Source: Tubiluchus corallicola (Eukaryota; Priapulida; Priapulimorpha; Priapulimorphida; Tubiluchidae). Taken from it: a stretch of DNA of 64,000 nucleotides. The notes under the pieces were generated by a model. That model did not search any database. It was given only the letters and a program-made list of their open reading frames with translations, and was not told the DNA's origin. The translations under genes and the position numbers were made by a program. The DNA lies in NCBI GenBank assembly GCA_030141605.1, contig JAQGDQ010000082.1, positions 608,501-672,500 on the forward strand, written 5' to 3'. This document shows positions 1 through 10,727 of the stretch, one piece after another (position 1 is the stretch's first letter; each line of letters starts with the position of its first letter).

Positions 1-479
1 TTATTAGAATCTCCAAACGCTACAACAGTTACTCTACAGAATGAAAGAAGTCATGTATAACAAAAATGTATTTTTGTCCTAACTCGGAAAAACCGACAAA
101 GAGTGTCAAATTTAGCTAAATACATAAAAACTGAACATTTTGTTAAGTGATTTATGTGAAATTATAATCAAGAATATCATATGCACAGTAATTTTTCAAT
201 ACACCTATGCTTCATTACACTAGCTGCAAACTTGCTATTGTTCATTAAGCTATAAAGTTTGAAGCAAATCATTTTAATACTTACAGGGTACTGCAGATAA
301 ACTAATGATTAGTAATATGTACATACTCGTTACATACAGTTTAATGATCTGCAGTCATTTACAGCAAGAAGTTCGCTTAAAGCTTTCCAATACAGTCTGG
401 TTTTGAAGGAAACAAAAACCAATTCAAAACATTAAGTACACATATCACATTTAAATTAAAAATAATCCAGTAGCAGAAG
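1..479. other. HAT1 3' flank / probable 3' UTR
   Basis: AT-rich sequence directly downstream of the HAT1 stop codon, with no ORF of note. On the minus strand, ATTAAA-type polyadenylation hexamers can be read at 340-345 and 273-278, so the HAT1 mRNA may end within this stretch. No canonical AATAAA was seen on that strand here. Assignment as 3' UTR is inference. Confidence 0.4.
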
Positions 480-1049
480 TTAAGGTCTTAGCCTGTCTAA
501 CCGTTCAACTGTATGCCGATATTCCTTCTCCGTCTCCTCGTAGAGTTTCTGCAGTCTATCTAACCGATCTTGGGGGGACAAATTATCAAATGTGGCATTT
601 ATTTCCTCTGACGAGAGTGCCTTTTTTAGTTTTTCGTGAAACTGTTTGTATTTACTGAAAGGTTTATTGAGCCTGTTTTTCACATCGAGACGATAAATCT
701 TGTACTCGCTTTCGTCTGACGTGTTCGTTACTCGAAGACGGAGGATTTCATAAACCCGCCTTGCCTGCTTCTTATTAATACGTAACTTCTCCCGAGCCTC
801 TGATGCCATTGCACTCGAGAATCCTTCCTTCAATCTATCTGAATTGAATGCTTCCAATTTAGAACAGTTTTTGGCGTCGACGTAGTCACGAATGCGCATG
901 AAATCATCCGAAGGATCCTCGACCGTAATGTCGACTACGTCAGAAACATGAATTATATCATCATACACGGCTTGGAGCAGACGAGATCCAAGACCCTGCT
1001 TCTGGAATGGAGGCAGGATAAGCATCTGACTAATCCTTGGCCTAATTTT
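480..1049 (-). CDS. HAT1: HAT1 coding exon 6, terminal (residues 245-433)
   Basis: Acceptor TTTTTTCCTTGCAG before 1049; stop TAA at 482-480. Holds the acetyl-CoA-binding loop QKQGLGSRLL, the EDPS catalytic region, INKKQARRVYEILRL and a charged C-terminal helix. The open frame upstream to 1106 is intron read-through. An uninterrupted 570-nt terminal exon contrasts with the shorter exons before it. Confidence 0.96.
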   Translation of the reverse strand, partial: KIRPRISQMLILPPFQKQGLGSRLLQAVYDDIIHVSDVVDITVEDPSDDFMRIRDYVDAKNCSKLEAFNSDRLKEGFSSAMASEAREKLRINKKQARRVYEILRLRVTNTSDESEYKIYRLDVKNRLNKPFSKYKQFHEKLKKALSSEEINATFDNLSPQDRLDRLQKLYEETEKEYRHTVERLDRLRP

Positions 1050-4000
1050 CTGCAAGGAAAAAATTGCTTGCATAAAATTGTACTGAAAACGAGCAGAAAC
1101 TCGCATTTTAAATGCTAAAATTTGACAGGAAGAAAAACGGTTCTTATTTTTTTACTGTCAGTTTTAAATGCAATAATTTTTACCTTTGGATATGCATAGT
1201 AGTTATAAACGGTCATGTAACCGGCTATGCTGTATATCGGATTGCCTTCGGTCACATTTTTTTCAAATATAAGATAGTAATTCCATCTATAAATTATGAA
1301 AGAAAATAGTTTTTTAATGTTACTGAAAATAAAATACAATACGTAAGCACATATATAGGTTTACATTAAACTTTTATACACACACACACACACGCACAAT
1401 TCGCAAAAATGCACATGCACAGGCAATATTTTAAATTGACAGTAATAAAGTACAGTCAACCTCGGGACCAGAAAACACTGTCCCTTGTATCCGAAGTTGA
1501 GTCAGACCGAGGGTGTATCTAGACCTGTACTTTTACCCATATTTTTAGGGATTATTGCTACACATTCAGTGCAAATGGTATGTAGTGATGCGAGATGTAT
1601 GTGACCGCGGAAACCGAACTCTTCAAAGGCCGAGTTTGCGAAAAAAAATGAGGTTAAAAATCGATCAATTTCGCTTTGATCATAGGGTCCCTTATATGTG
1701 AAATAATTTACCTGGGTTTCTATTACGTGGAACCAGAAGATATCGTCCCTTATAATCGAAAGTCCCTTATATCCGAGTACCTTATATGCGAAGATTTTTA
1801 CATAGGAAAAAGGTTACGAAAAATCGGGACCGGTGTTCGTGGTCCTTATAAGCGAACACCTTATACCCGAGGTTGACTGTATAGTAAACAATAAAGACTC
1901 TAAACACTACAAAGAGAAATGAGTTTGTGGATGAAGAGAGAAGCAACGATGTGAACATAATGGTAAGAACAAATCTCAAAAAAAATTAGCTGAAAATCTC
2001 AACAAATAACTATAATATTAATTATAAGATTTGACTTGCATAAGTCACTAATATCAGAAATATGGGTGAATGTCTGAGCAGAGGAATGGTTCAACAACAC
2101 TTCTCATTTCAAAAACAGAGGCTATTGCCTATTACCTATCGTCATCAGCATCAATGAACGAAGCCCCATCTATGAACCATAGTATAAAAGTCTGCAAACG
2201 CTCGTGGTACTCCCGGAAACCAGGAGAAGACATGTCAGCCTTGTAGACTTCATATGTTTTATTTTTTATGCCTGAAACAAACATAAACAAATGCATAGAA
2301 AAGGAGCACAAACTTTGAAAAAAGTTTACAGTTAAGAAATAAACAAGTATTCAAATAATCTTGATAGCAATTATCTATTGTTTAATGTATCAGAACCAAA
2401 CAGCAGCCAAATTATAATTTTATAATGTCGCAAATCTACGAGAAAGGCAGCAATTTTCCTCCTAGATCCTCTATCAGTCTTTTAATCGGGCTAAACACCC
2501 ATAAATACATGCTTACACATAAATACTACACTACGCATACATAAATACTATACCATCATTTTGCATTGATAGACAACTTTCATTATGCATTGACACACCT
2601 TTGTCGAAAGTGTTGATTAAACAACCGAATGGCTTGAAATCTTCATCTTTCGGCAATTGCAACGTAAAATCATCTAAAGTTTGGCAATAACCTGGTGGAA
2701 TAACCTGCAAACATAGCAAATTTTGTAGCTAAAAAAATACTACTTTATAAAACTTCAAACAATGAACGTGCTAGGTGTTACCAACATCGCTACCAGTGTT
2801 TATGCACCACCGTAAATTAATTTTCCAACTACTGTAAACCTAATATGTATCACGGCAACTGAAAGATTATACCATGCTAGATCCCATTACGAGACTAAAT
2901 TTCCTTTCAAATGCATGTCCATAATTTTAGTACAGTAGGCGCCGCTTAACAGACTCACGGTTAATAGACTCGTCGCGTAATTGACTCAAAAATGCCCAGT
3001 ATGGGTCACTTCTATTCAAATGTACATAAAAACTGTCGGTAATTAACTCTAATAACTCCGCATAATTGACTCAACATTTTTGCTTCACATGCTTCAATAA
3101 GACACTTTCGTGTGACTAATAAACTTTTATGACTTTTACATTATCTTAGTTCGCTTTTGTCCTATAATATACATAGAAACAATCATGTTAAGTACTGTTT
3201 TTTTGTTTGTAAGCAGGAATGTTTATCATACGTTAATATGCTAGCCTAATGGTTTGCTTTGACCTGCCGGTCCACTCCAATTAACCTCGTAACCCAAGAA
3301 TTCCTAGGAAACTAAACATTTAATCACTTGCTTAGCAGTTTGCTTTTGAAGCTCTGGCTGTCTTTCCCAGAAAGTTTAATCAGTGAGATATTGCTGTTAT
3401 GCCAGGGATGCAGGTACAGTACAGTAAGTACATCACATTATAGTACGCGGGCGCTTAGACGAAGCTACAGACGCAGCTGCGGGGAAACACGAGTATTTGA
3501 CAAGAATTTGCGCATCATACACAACAGATTTTCAATGTCTTTATCATTATGAGAACTTTGTGAGCCAACTTCTTCGCGATAAAATGAAAAAGCCGACTTT
3601 GATGGAATTTTTGTAATTTTTGCAAATAGACAGACTTGTGTGATTTAGAAAAGTAAATCACCCATCGGTTAATTGGGTCAAAACACTTCGGTCCTAAATT
3701 GAGTCTATTAAGCGGCACCTACTGTATCGCCAAAAAATTTCAATTCGGTAAACTATTGCGCCGATCAATGCTGAATTTATGAAGAAATGTAAAAATAAAA
3801 TATTTAAATCTTACAGCAAAACTTGTGGTTTTGAAATGTTTAGAAAATTTAAAATTTTGAAATGTTTAGCACATTGTTACGACAAAATTATTTACATTTG
3901 GAAACCATATTTCGTACAATTGCCTTCCCGATGAGATCCCTATCCCAGGTTTTAATCACTCAAGCTGTTTTGTTGCACTACTTAGTACTTATTTCACATT

Positions 4001-5377
4001 ATCATACGTAGTCTTCGTAATTTTCAATGTGATGGTTTGCGGAATGGTTTGTAGCAAACGATATCGATTTTTTATTAATTTTCCAAAGAAGTAAAAAACT
4101 TTGTGGGTTTTATTCGCATTTGCTTTAACTTTTTTGAAGTTCTCGCACATTACAGCGGTAACTTATGGTTGATCGGTGATCTTCCGATATCGGCAATAAG
4201 GGAAGTTGATTGGTGCATTACTCAAAAATACTGATCAGCCAATCACTGTTACAGACACATACCCACAACTTTATCATTAGCAAAACATTTTAATTTGCCC
4301 ATTATAGTTACATGTCCTTACCTTGGCTATAGTTGCCAGAACACTGTCAGGTTGAACACCGTCAAAACTTGCCGAGTCCACTTTTTCTTTGTAAGAGATG
4401 GCAAGATAAGTGGTTAACTTAGATGCACTGTAATAGAGTTCAACCTAAAAAGTAGAAAAAGCAAATAAAGTGAATATGCAAATGTAATTTAAGTAAGTTA
4501 AGTAAGTAATCCGTAAAGAGAACTTCCGATTGTGCACAATCCATAAAAGCCAGATTGTACAATGTCGCTTTGCATGTGGCATCCCTAAAGTAATCGGACG
4601 TACAACACTACTACAAGTTATCCATCTTCATCTACTCGACAATCCATACTTGACACAACCATTAACAAAATATCAATTCTATAGATAGTAACACGCTTAA
4701 CCTGTTGCACATTTTCATTTGCGATTTTTAATTAAAAGTAACTATACTACCAATAATTAAACATGTGCTGCCACCCACATTTTTAATTGTTTATTATAGT
4801 ATCTTAATTAAAGTTTAATCCAGGTTGTAGCCTTGGTCTGTGCTGCTCACCTGTACCTGCTGGGCTTCCCATGTATGGCAATGAAGATTGCTAGTGAGTT
4901 TTACTAGCCAATCAGGAAGCTCAGCAGGTGCACGTGACTTGGGTAGCTCTGCCAAGGTCAGCCTCCTAGGGCCTTTTTTTCTTCCTTCTGATTATTGCTG
5001 CTGAGTTGTCACTATGTGTGCTTTCCTATCATGTAAATAGTGTAAATAGCAAATAAAATCTTTCACAGTTCAATGCAGTTTTCTATTCTCTAATTTTATG
5101 TAAACTAGTCACATGATTCAGTCTAAAAATATCTATTTCGAATTCTCTAAAAATTCAGCTACAGTAAGTCCTCACTTAACGATGCTAATGTGTTCCAGCA
5201 AAGCGCGAAATTAAGTGAAACATCGTTAAATGAAGCCAAGACTTCCATAGAAAGTAATGTAAAAGAACTGAGATATGTTCCATAGGCAAAAAAACCATTG
5301 CTGCTCAAATCATATAAATTAAAGGTTTTATGCGTTTTACTCATGTTTCTACTGATTAATTTTTTCTGGTTGCTGGA

Positions 5378-5415
<38 letters not shown>

Positions 5416-6238
5416 TACTAACCCAGCTAGAGGTTTGTCCTTAGTTAACATTTAAGTGTAGGCAGCAGTTAAATAATAAACACTGCGGCACAGTCAAAGC
5501 CAAGCGCTGGGCGATCTTAAGAATTTTATCTAGCCTAGCACTTATCTAGTCTTTACTGTGTAGCAAAGGTTTCAGTCAAAATTCCTTGCTCCCATGTTTT
5601 GCTTGATATAAACGGCTTGCATTTAGTAGTCAGTTGGGAAGCAAAAATGTATACTCGTATAATAATTGCACTGTTTATGTTATTAGTGCATTTTTAGAAC
5701 AGAATAACACAATATGTTCAATGCACCAAATTAGGTAAAAATAACAATTTGGTCTCGCACAAAGTAAAAAAATGTCGTTAAAACGAAACAGTGCCTCATT
5801 AAGTTAAGGTGTCAAATGGTTAGCGTCGTTAAGCCAAAACGTCGCTAAACGGAGAATCGTTAAGCGATGACTTACTGTACAAGTGGTTCAGTCAATCTAT
5901 ATAACCAATTTTCTATATAATCCTTTCGCAGCTAAACACAGCAGTTAAAATGCATTACACCAACCAAATACAAGTCGGCAATTTCAACTTATTGACAACA
6001 TAATAAACAGACTACGTGCCTTTAATCCCTTGTAACCGAAAATACTTTCACTCTCTCCAAACAACTGATGTGATAATTCAGGATGAAACGTTGTACGTTC
6101 GTCATGTATATCATCTTGTTGTTTAACAAGTTTAATATGTACAGCACCATTTGCATGGCACACAAAGTCTTTCAATTTATTTTGCAAAATTGAAATATTA
6201 TCATCACCACACACATTTCCGAAAGTAACTCCCGCCAT
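480..6238 (-). CDS. HAT1: Histone acetyltransferase type B catalytic subunit (HAT1), six coding exons, complete
   Basis: HAT1 acetylates newly made histone H4 (Lys5/Lys12 in known orthologs) before chromatin assembly, normally with an RbAp46/48-type partner. Coding exons in mRNA order: 6238-6020, 4444-4322, 2704-2554, 2271-2136, 1286-1184, 1049-480. They sum to 1302 nt, or 433 codons plus stop, with every phase consistent; human HAT1 is 419 aa. Recognisable conserved blocks are ELSHQLFG and FGYKGLK (N-terminal domain), IPPGYC, DFKPFG, GFREYHERLQTF, AGYMTVYNYY, RPRISQMLILPPFQ, the acetyl-CoA loop QKQGLG (residues 260-265), the catalytic-region EDPS (E288, D289) and RRVYEILRL. The start is the first Met of exon 1 (6238) and sits in a YY1-like AAAATGGCGGG context. 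Intron 1 fits only with a GC donor. Introns 1, 2 and 4 each contain a TIR element. The family call is firm; exact ends of exon 1 rest on alignment. Confidence 0.96.
1184..1286 (-). CDS. HAT1: HAT1 coding exon 5 (residues 210-244)
   Basis: Acceptor AATTTATAG before 1286, donor CCAAAG|GTAAAA after 1184; 103 nt. Encodes RWNYYLIFEK and SIAGYMTVYNYYAYPK, a strongly conserved GNAT beta-strand segment. Confidence 0.95.
1453..1879. mobile_element. TIR element (Tc1/mariner/pogo-type MITE) in HAT1 intron 4
   Basis: 427 bp bounded by perfect 14-bp terminal inverted repeats (CAGTCAACCTCGGG and its complement), flanked on both sides by TA (1451-1452, 1880-1881) as expected for a TA target duplication. 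The inside is non-coding, with repeated GTCCCTTATAT-like words. Family placement as pogo/Tigger-like is by TIR style only. Confidence 0.8.
2136..2271 (-). CDS. HAT1: HAT1 coding exon 4 (residues 165-209)
   Basis: Acceptor TTTGTTTCAG before 2271, donor GATAG|GTAATA after 2136; 136 nt, phase 1 to phase 2. Encodes YKADMSPGFREYHERLQTF and WFIDGASFIDADDD, the start of the GNAT fold of HAT1. Confidence 0.94.
2554..2704 (-). CDS. HAT1: HAT1 coding exon 3 (residues 115-164)
   Basis: Acceptor TTTGCAG before 2704 and donor GATG|GTATAG after 2554; 151 nt, ends in phase 1. Encodes VIPPGYCQTLDDF and DEDFKPFG, conserved HAT1 blocks. Confidence 0.93.
2933..3724. mobile_element. TIR element (Tc1/mariner/pogo-type) in HAT1 intron 2
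   Basis: 792 bp between TA dinucleotides (2931-2932, 3725-3726). Ends are imperfect inverted repeats: CAGTAGGCGCCGCTTAACAG at the left against CAGTAGGTGCCGCTTAATAG read from the right end. The left arm repeats variants of TTAATAGACTC/TTGACTC. There is no intact transposase; the short ORFs inside are artefacts of the repeat. Confidence 0.75.
4322..4444 (-). CDS. HAT1: HAT1 coding exon 2 (residues 74-114)
   Basis: 123 nt, phase 0 at both ends. Acceptor TTTTTAG before 4444, donor AAG|GTAAGG after 4322. Encodes VELYYSASKLTTYL onward, aligning with the family segment that follows FGYKGLK. The exon is too short to stand out as an ORF and was found by alignment and splice sites. Confidence 0.93.
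5162..5877. mobile_element. TIR element (Tigger-like) in HAT1 intron 1
   Basis: 716 bp between TA dinucleotides (5160-5161, 5878-5879). Inverted ends CAGTAAGTCCTCACTTAACG (left) and CAGTAAGTCATCGCTTAACG (read from the right). No coding capacity. Contains a (TA)n run at 5381-5413. Similar in style to, but distinct in sequence from, the elements in introns 2 and 4. Confidence 0.75.
5381..5413. repeat. (TA)n microsatellite
   Basis: About 16 uninterrupted TA units inside the intron-1 transposon remnant. Likely length-polymorphic. Confidence 0.9.
6020..6238 (-). CDS. HAT1: HAT1 coding exon 1 (residues 1-73)
   Basis: Starts at ATG 6238-6236 and carries ELSHQLFGESESIFGYKGLK, the histone-binding N-terminal domain. 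The exon must end after the AAG at 6022-6020 to join exon 2 in frame. The following bases are GCACGT, a GC donor. The nearest GT (6015-6014) would be out of phase and gives an immediate stop at the junction. Confidence 0.9.
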
Positions 6239-6245
6239 TTTTGAG
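6226..6245 (-). promoter_or_regulatory. YY1-like motif over the HAT1 start codon
   Basis: On the minus strand the sequence around the HAT1 ATG reads AAAAATGGCGGGAG, matching the YY1 core (AAnATGGCGG). YY1 motifs overlapping the initiation codon just downstream of the transcription start are common in TATA-less housekeeping genes. Function here is inferred. Confidence 0.45.
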
Positions 6246-7330
6246 AGCCTATGAACTTCTGCAAAAAGAAGCGCACCACGTTACTAACTATTTTCCTGTT
6301 CCGCTTTTCAGACCATCGGATTTTTCAGACTACCGACACAGTGTTGATAACCCTTTCACCAACGGTAATTCTTTAAAGTATTCCCATATTTTTGTGAAAA
6401 ATTGCAAACTCTACCTATAACGTTATGCGATATTGCTACCACATGGCTAAAATTGGCGCCACATGACAGTCTGATACTGGATGTATAATATTATTCAATT
6501 CAATTTTCAATTTATTTATGCTTTTCTTGCATAATATAGGTAGCCACCCTAAAATAGTATAGAAGAATAGTGTGCAAGATAATCAATAAAGCAATAATAT
6601 TGTAAAAATATGCGTAACAAAATTATTGGCAATTAACAAAAAATCTGTTTTATTTACAGATAATCGTAACTGTAACAGTTACTGTATTTCAGTTCTTCCT
6701 CTTTGTTTTATTAGCAACTCACTTTGCCAAAGGTGTTTAACGGCACTAGTGACGTCTTCTGCACTAGCAAATGCATCTCGAAGATGAAATCACAGCAGTT
6801 ATTAATTATTATTAACTCAATTATTTTTTGTTTGATTTTGGGTTTTCCAGTTAAACAGACTGAGCTGAGTGATGCACTTCAGCGCACAAATGCATTGATA
6901 ATGAATAATTAATATCATGATTACATGAGTAACAGCTTATTTTCGTGTAAATATACTAAGGAAGGATTTTTAGTGTGTATACGTAATGCCATCCTATGTG
7001 AATAGGTCGAATGATCATTCACGTACAAATAGACTGAAGTTCACTTTCAGTGTGAGTAAGCTGAATAACCATTTTTACTACAGACAGGTCCACTATGCAT
7101 TGTATAGTATTATAATTTTTAGTCAGTATTGCAGCAAACGTAATTCAAGTATGATGACAGTTACAGATAATGTCAATTAAGATATTACAGATAAGATATT
7201 ACATGATAAAGTAATGACAGTACAGTTGATCTAAGTTCAAAAGTTAATGAGCATTATTAATTTACATGGGCAGCACTGTATAAAACTGAATAGTTCATAA
7301 GAAAAAGAAACGGCCAAAATCACCTACATA
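6246..7330. other. Intergenic, HAT1 upstream side
   Basis: AT-rich, no supported gene. It must contain the HAT1 promoter if transcription starts close to the ATG. Short plus-strand frames (6724-6912, 6986-7180) show no family motif and no splice support. Confidence 0.5.
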
Positions 7331-7344
7331 CAAGGAAATATAAA

Positions 7345-7350
7345 TTTATT
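7345..7350 (-). terminator. Candidate polyadenylation signal AATAAA
   Basis: Canonical hexamer on the minus strand about 1.77 kb downstream of the USP stop codon; other AATAAA hexamers lie closer (for example near 8215 and 8450), so alternative polyadenylation is possible. Confidence 0.35.
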
Positions 7351-8756
7351 TTTAATGTAAAGAATGTCACTATATCTCTACATATAACTGTCAGAAATAT
7401 TATAAAAATTTATGTAGTTCATTATGTACACATAATCACGACGAAATCAGTGAATCGTCTGGATCTGGTAAAAATAATGATGTTCTACAGGACTGTACAA
7501 AAGCTAATTTTTTACAAGTTAACTATGACACCTACTAACACTTTTACTTTCATAACATTACAAGAATTATTACAAAACACCACAAAAACAACAACATGAG
7601 TATGTTTGCTCATAGATACTGCAATATAATCACATTACTTTCGTAATGTCATGATTAAGTTTTGCTCATTAACAAACAAATAACAATTATGTATTTTTGC
7701 ACAGACTGTGAGTTCCCCCTTTTAAAAAAGATTTAACGGCAAAGATTGAATGGCAAATTGACACTCTAATGAACAGCAGTTTGTGTATGCCATGTGAAAG
7801 CTTTGGTTCACAAATAATTAAAATAAAATTTCACAAACATTAAAATAGCTGCTGGTTTGAATCATTATCTTTGCCCCTAAGCAGTTCATATTTCAGTTTG
7901 TTTCATAGCTGCCTTTGTTTGGACACTGTAAACATTATTATTTTTTATAGTAGTTAATCATAACATCTGGAATGTGCAAAATAACAATGGAAACAAAATT
8001 CAATTCACCCTTAAAAATAAATAATATTATGATTATAGGTGGACGTGTTCAGTTTGGTACAAGTAGAACTACACACAGTGCACTTGTAAACTTAAAGTAT
8101 CTATAGCTTCATGATAACAACAGCTTAAAATTCCCAAAACATACAAGTAAAAGTATAAGGTTTCCCATGCTGAATCACCAATGCATTCACAATTTCACTA
8201 ACAGTTTGTATAAATTTTTATTACAACAATTTTGTAATAAGGCAATCTCAACAGGATGCAGTACAACTGGCATTACCAGAATATACATATATACCTTTCT
8301 AATATAAGCAGAAAGTTACTTTACCTTAAGCATTTAAACAGTGAAAGAAGTTCTACTAGAAATTGCAGAAAATTTGTAGTAAAGCACACACTATGACAAC
8401 CAGCTCTATTATATACTAGGTCACACAATTTTCAGAAGTACATTAATTTCATTTTTATTATGCAACAAAGTAACAAAATGGTTGGGCGGATTTCCACATT
8501 ATAGGACGGCTTCAATAACCCTCAGTACTAATTCAAATTCATGTCATTCATTGCTATTATACTAAGGCAGCACTAACAAGTCTCACAAGTACAAGACTGA
8601 ATTAGACAATTATTATTATAAACTCTATCATAATACCTCAAATTTCTCAGTAGCCGAGTAATGACCAATTGAAAGCTTCTACCAGTGCTGTGGAAAAATT
8701 CACAGCATGTCAACTGTACACAAGCTGATTATATGCATACCACAATACAACATATG

Positions 8757-8940
8757 AGGACGGTACAATCTTCATATCAGACGGATCATATAAGGACAAT
8801 TAATACACAGTGTACATAGCAGTGTAGTACATGAGCTAATTACATTTATACTACATGTGCAGTATAACAAACAAGGACGGTACAGTCAGCTGGATCATAT
8901 AAAAAACAACTGGTATATAGAATACACTGTACAAAATACA
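8757..8940. repeat. Imperfect tandem duplication in the USP 3' UTR region
   Basis: AGGACGGTACA...GGATCATATAA...ACA at 8757 recurs 117 bp later at 8874, with substitutions and a shortened spacer. Non-coding. Confidence 0.5.
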
Positions 8941-9124
8941 ACATTTATGTAGATCAACTAAATAATACATTTCAAAATATAATAACTAAGAAATATATTG
9001 CTTTGCATATTATACACACATCTCTAAGGTTAAGATAATCTTCATAATAGTTATTTGTATCTTATTTAAAGAAACATCTCATTTATAAAGATCACAGTCA
9101 AAAGTAGGCTGCTCACAACTAACA

Positions 9125-10727
9125 TCAGATTTTGGGCTTAAAGCGTGACATATAGAAGTCGCAGTCTGAACAGTACAATGCTGGTGGTACAATGTGTTTG
9201 ACCCGGCACAAATGACAGGGCACAGTCCTTATTCCTTCTTCTGGCATTGGGAATTCCTGGACTCCATTTGTGCGATTCTTATTTGGCATCTTTAGTGCTG
9301 GTTTAGGAGGAGAAGCAGTCTTTGGAATGGGAACACCGGTTTCGTTCATGTCTACGCAAATCTCAGCTGGTTCTTCACAAAATGTAACACGTCGTACACC
9401 ATCTGCCTGAGATGTTGACGGTTGTTTCTCACGTTTCCTTGGCAACGTGCAGTAGTTTGATATCCGCTTGTTATCAGTCTCATTAAGTACAGTTCTCATT
9501 CCTTCAGTATCAGCTGATGATGTTCTCACTAATTCGAACCTCCTTGCAAGCTCTTTAACATTAAGTTTTGTACTGTTCTCATCAACTTCATCTTCATTAA
9601 TATTCACAAAGGCTGGTTTGACAAACGTCCTTTCCAGCCCAACAGTAAAACCAGAACTGTCATCATTATTAGTTCTCACTGGTTCAGATTGTACACTACA
9701 AGTATCACTCTCTGTCCATGGTTTATCAGTTTCTCGGTTTTGAATTCTATTATATTCTTCTAAGTTTGAACTCGACAAATTAAGTTTTCGTTTCGCAATT
9801 TCTGCTTTTTGCTTCTCTTGCAAGTCAAGTTCACGCAAACGGCTACTGTATAACAATTCCAATTGTTTTTTCACATTGTCCACAGATTCACTGGGTTTTG
9901 AAGGAGATGGCGATTCTTTCTGTTCATTATCGCCCTGGCCAGAGAAGCTTGCAGAACGATTAAGAGTAGTTCCAAATCGCACACTATAAATACCTTCATT
10001 TTCTTGTGAAGATAACTGCTTGGGTTCTAAATCTGTATATTCTGCGTTAATACTGTTAATACGACTTGCCAGACTACCATCCGAAGCACTCAATTTGTCA
10101 GAAGTACGAGACCCGCTTGCAGACGCACTTAACGAATCAACATAGGAGTCATCATTAATGAGTAGGCCCAGTCGTTGAGCTGCCAAAGGCTGACTGCCAT
10201 CTGAAGGGAGTGAACTTAAACAAACATCAGTTCCACCACCTAAGCTATTTAAACTAGTTGACGAAGCAAACATAGTCTCTGCACCACAGTTGCCCGATTC
10301 CAAATTAGTATCACTCAATCCAGCTCGAAGATCTGGCAAGCTTTGATTCCGACTTCGTTCCCCCTGTGAACTGCGTAGTTTATTCTTATCCCGTGCTTTT
10401 AGTATTTTCATTAATTCGACTGCACTTGGCTTGCGCACAGACATTTGAGGAGTTTTGGAAGTGGTCGGCTGCACACCAGACACTGGTCCTGTTACTGTTG
10501 ACACGGATGAGACAGAGCTATTTGACTGTATCGAGGACTGACGTGAATGATTAACTTCCGGTAATGGAAGCGAATACGGCAAGCCAGTTGTTGCGACAGT
10601 AGTTGTGGTAATTGGTGACGGAGTATAATGACAAGAAGCAAAAGATGAAGCTGCAGGAAAATTGTAAGCAGACATAGGTGCACGAGATTCTTCTACTACT
10701 TGGCTGCTCGACTTCATCCCATAATTT
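9125..10727 (-). CDS. USP53/54 coding exon 13, terminal (residues 960-1493)
   Basis: 1603 nt; acceptor TTCACTTACAG before 10727, stop TGA 9127-9125. Mostly disordered Ser-rich tail, a charged likely coiled-coil ([20 protein letters not shown]) near residue 1250, and a terminal CHLC-x11-CSDC motif that could bind zinc, ending [11 protein letters not shown]. Confidence 0.95.

Larger units (their letters stand above)
7331..9124 (-). other. Probable 3' UTR of the USP53/54-type gene
   Basis: About 1.8 kb of non-coding sequence downstream of the USP stop codon. On the minus strand there is an AATAAA at 7350-7345, with further candidates nearer the stop codon, so the UTR length is uncertain. Contains an imperfect tandem duplication at 8757-8940. 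Confidence 0.45.

Noticed and set aside
3515-3718. 67-aa minus-strand ORF ending in the TIR
   Set aside because: Entirely inside the non-coding end of the intron-2 TIR element; no transposase similarity.
9468-9743. 91-aa plus-strand ORF
   Set aside because: Antisense shadow of the USP terminal exon.
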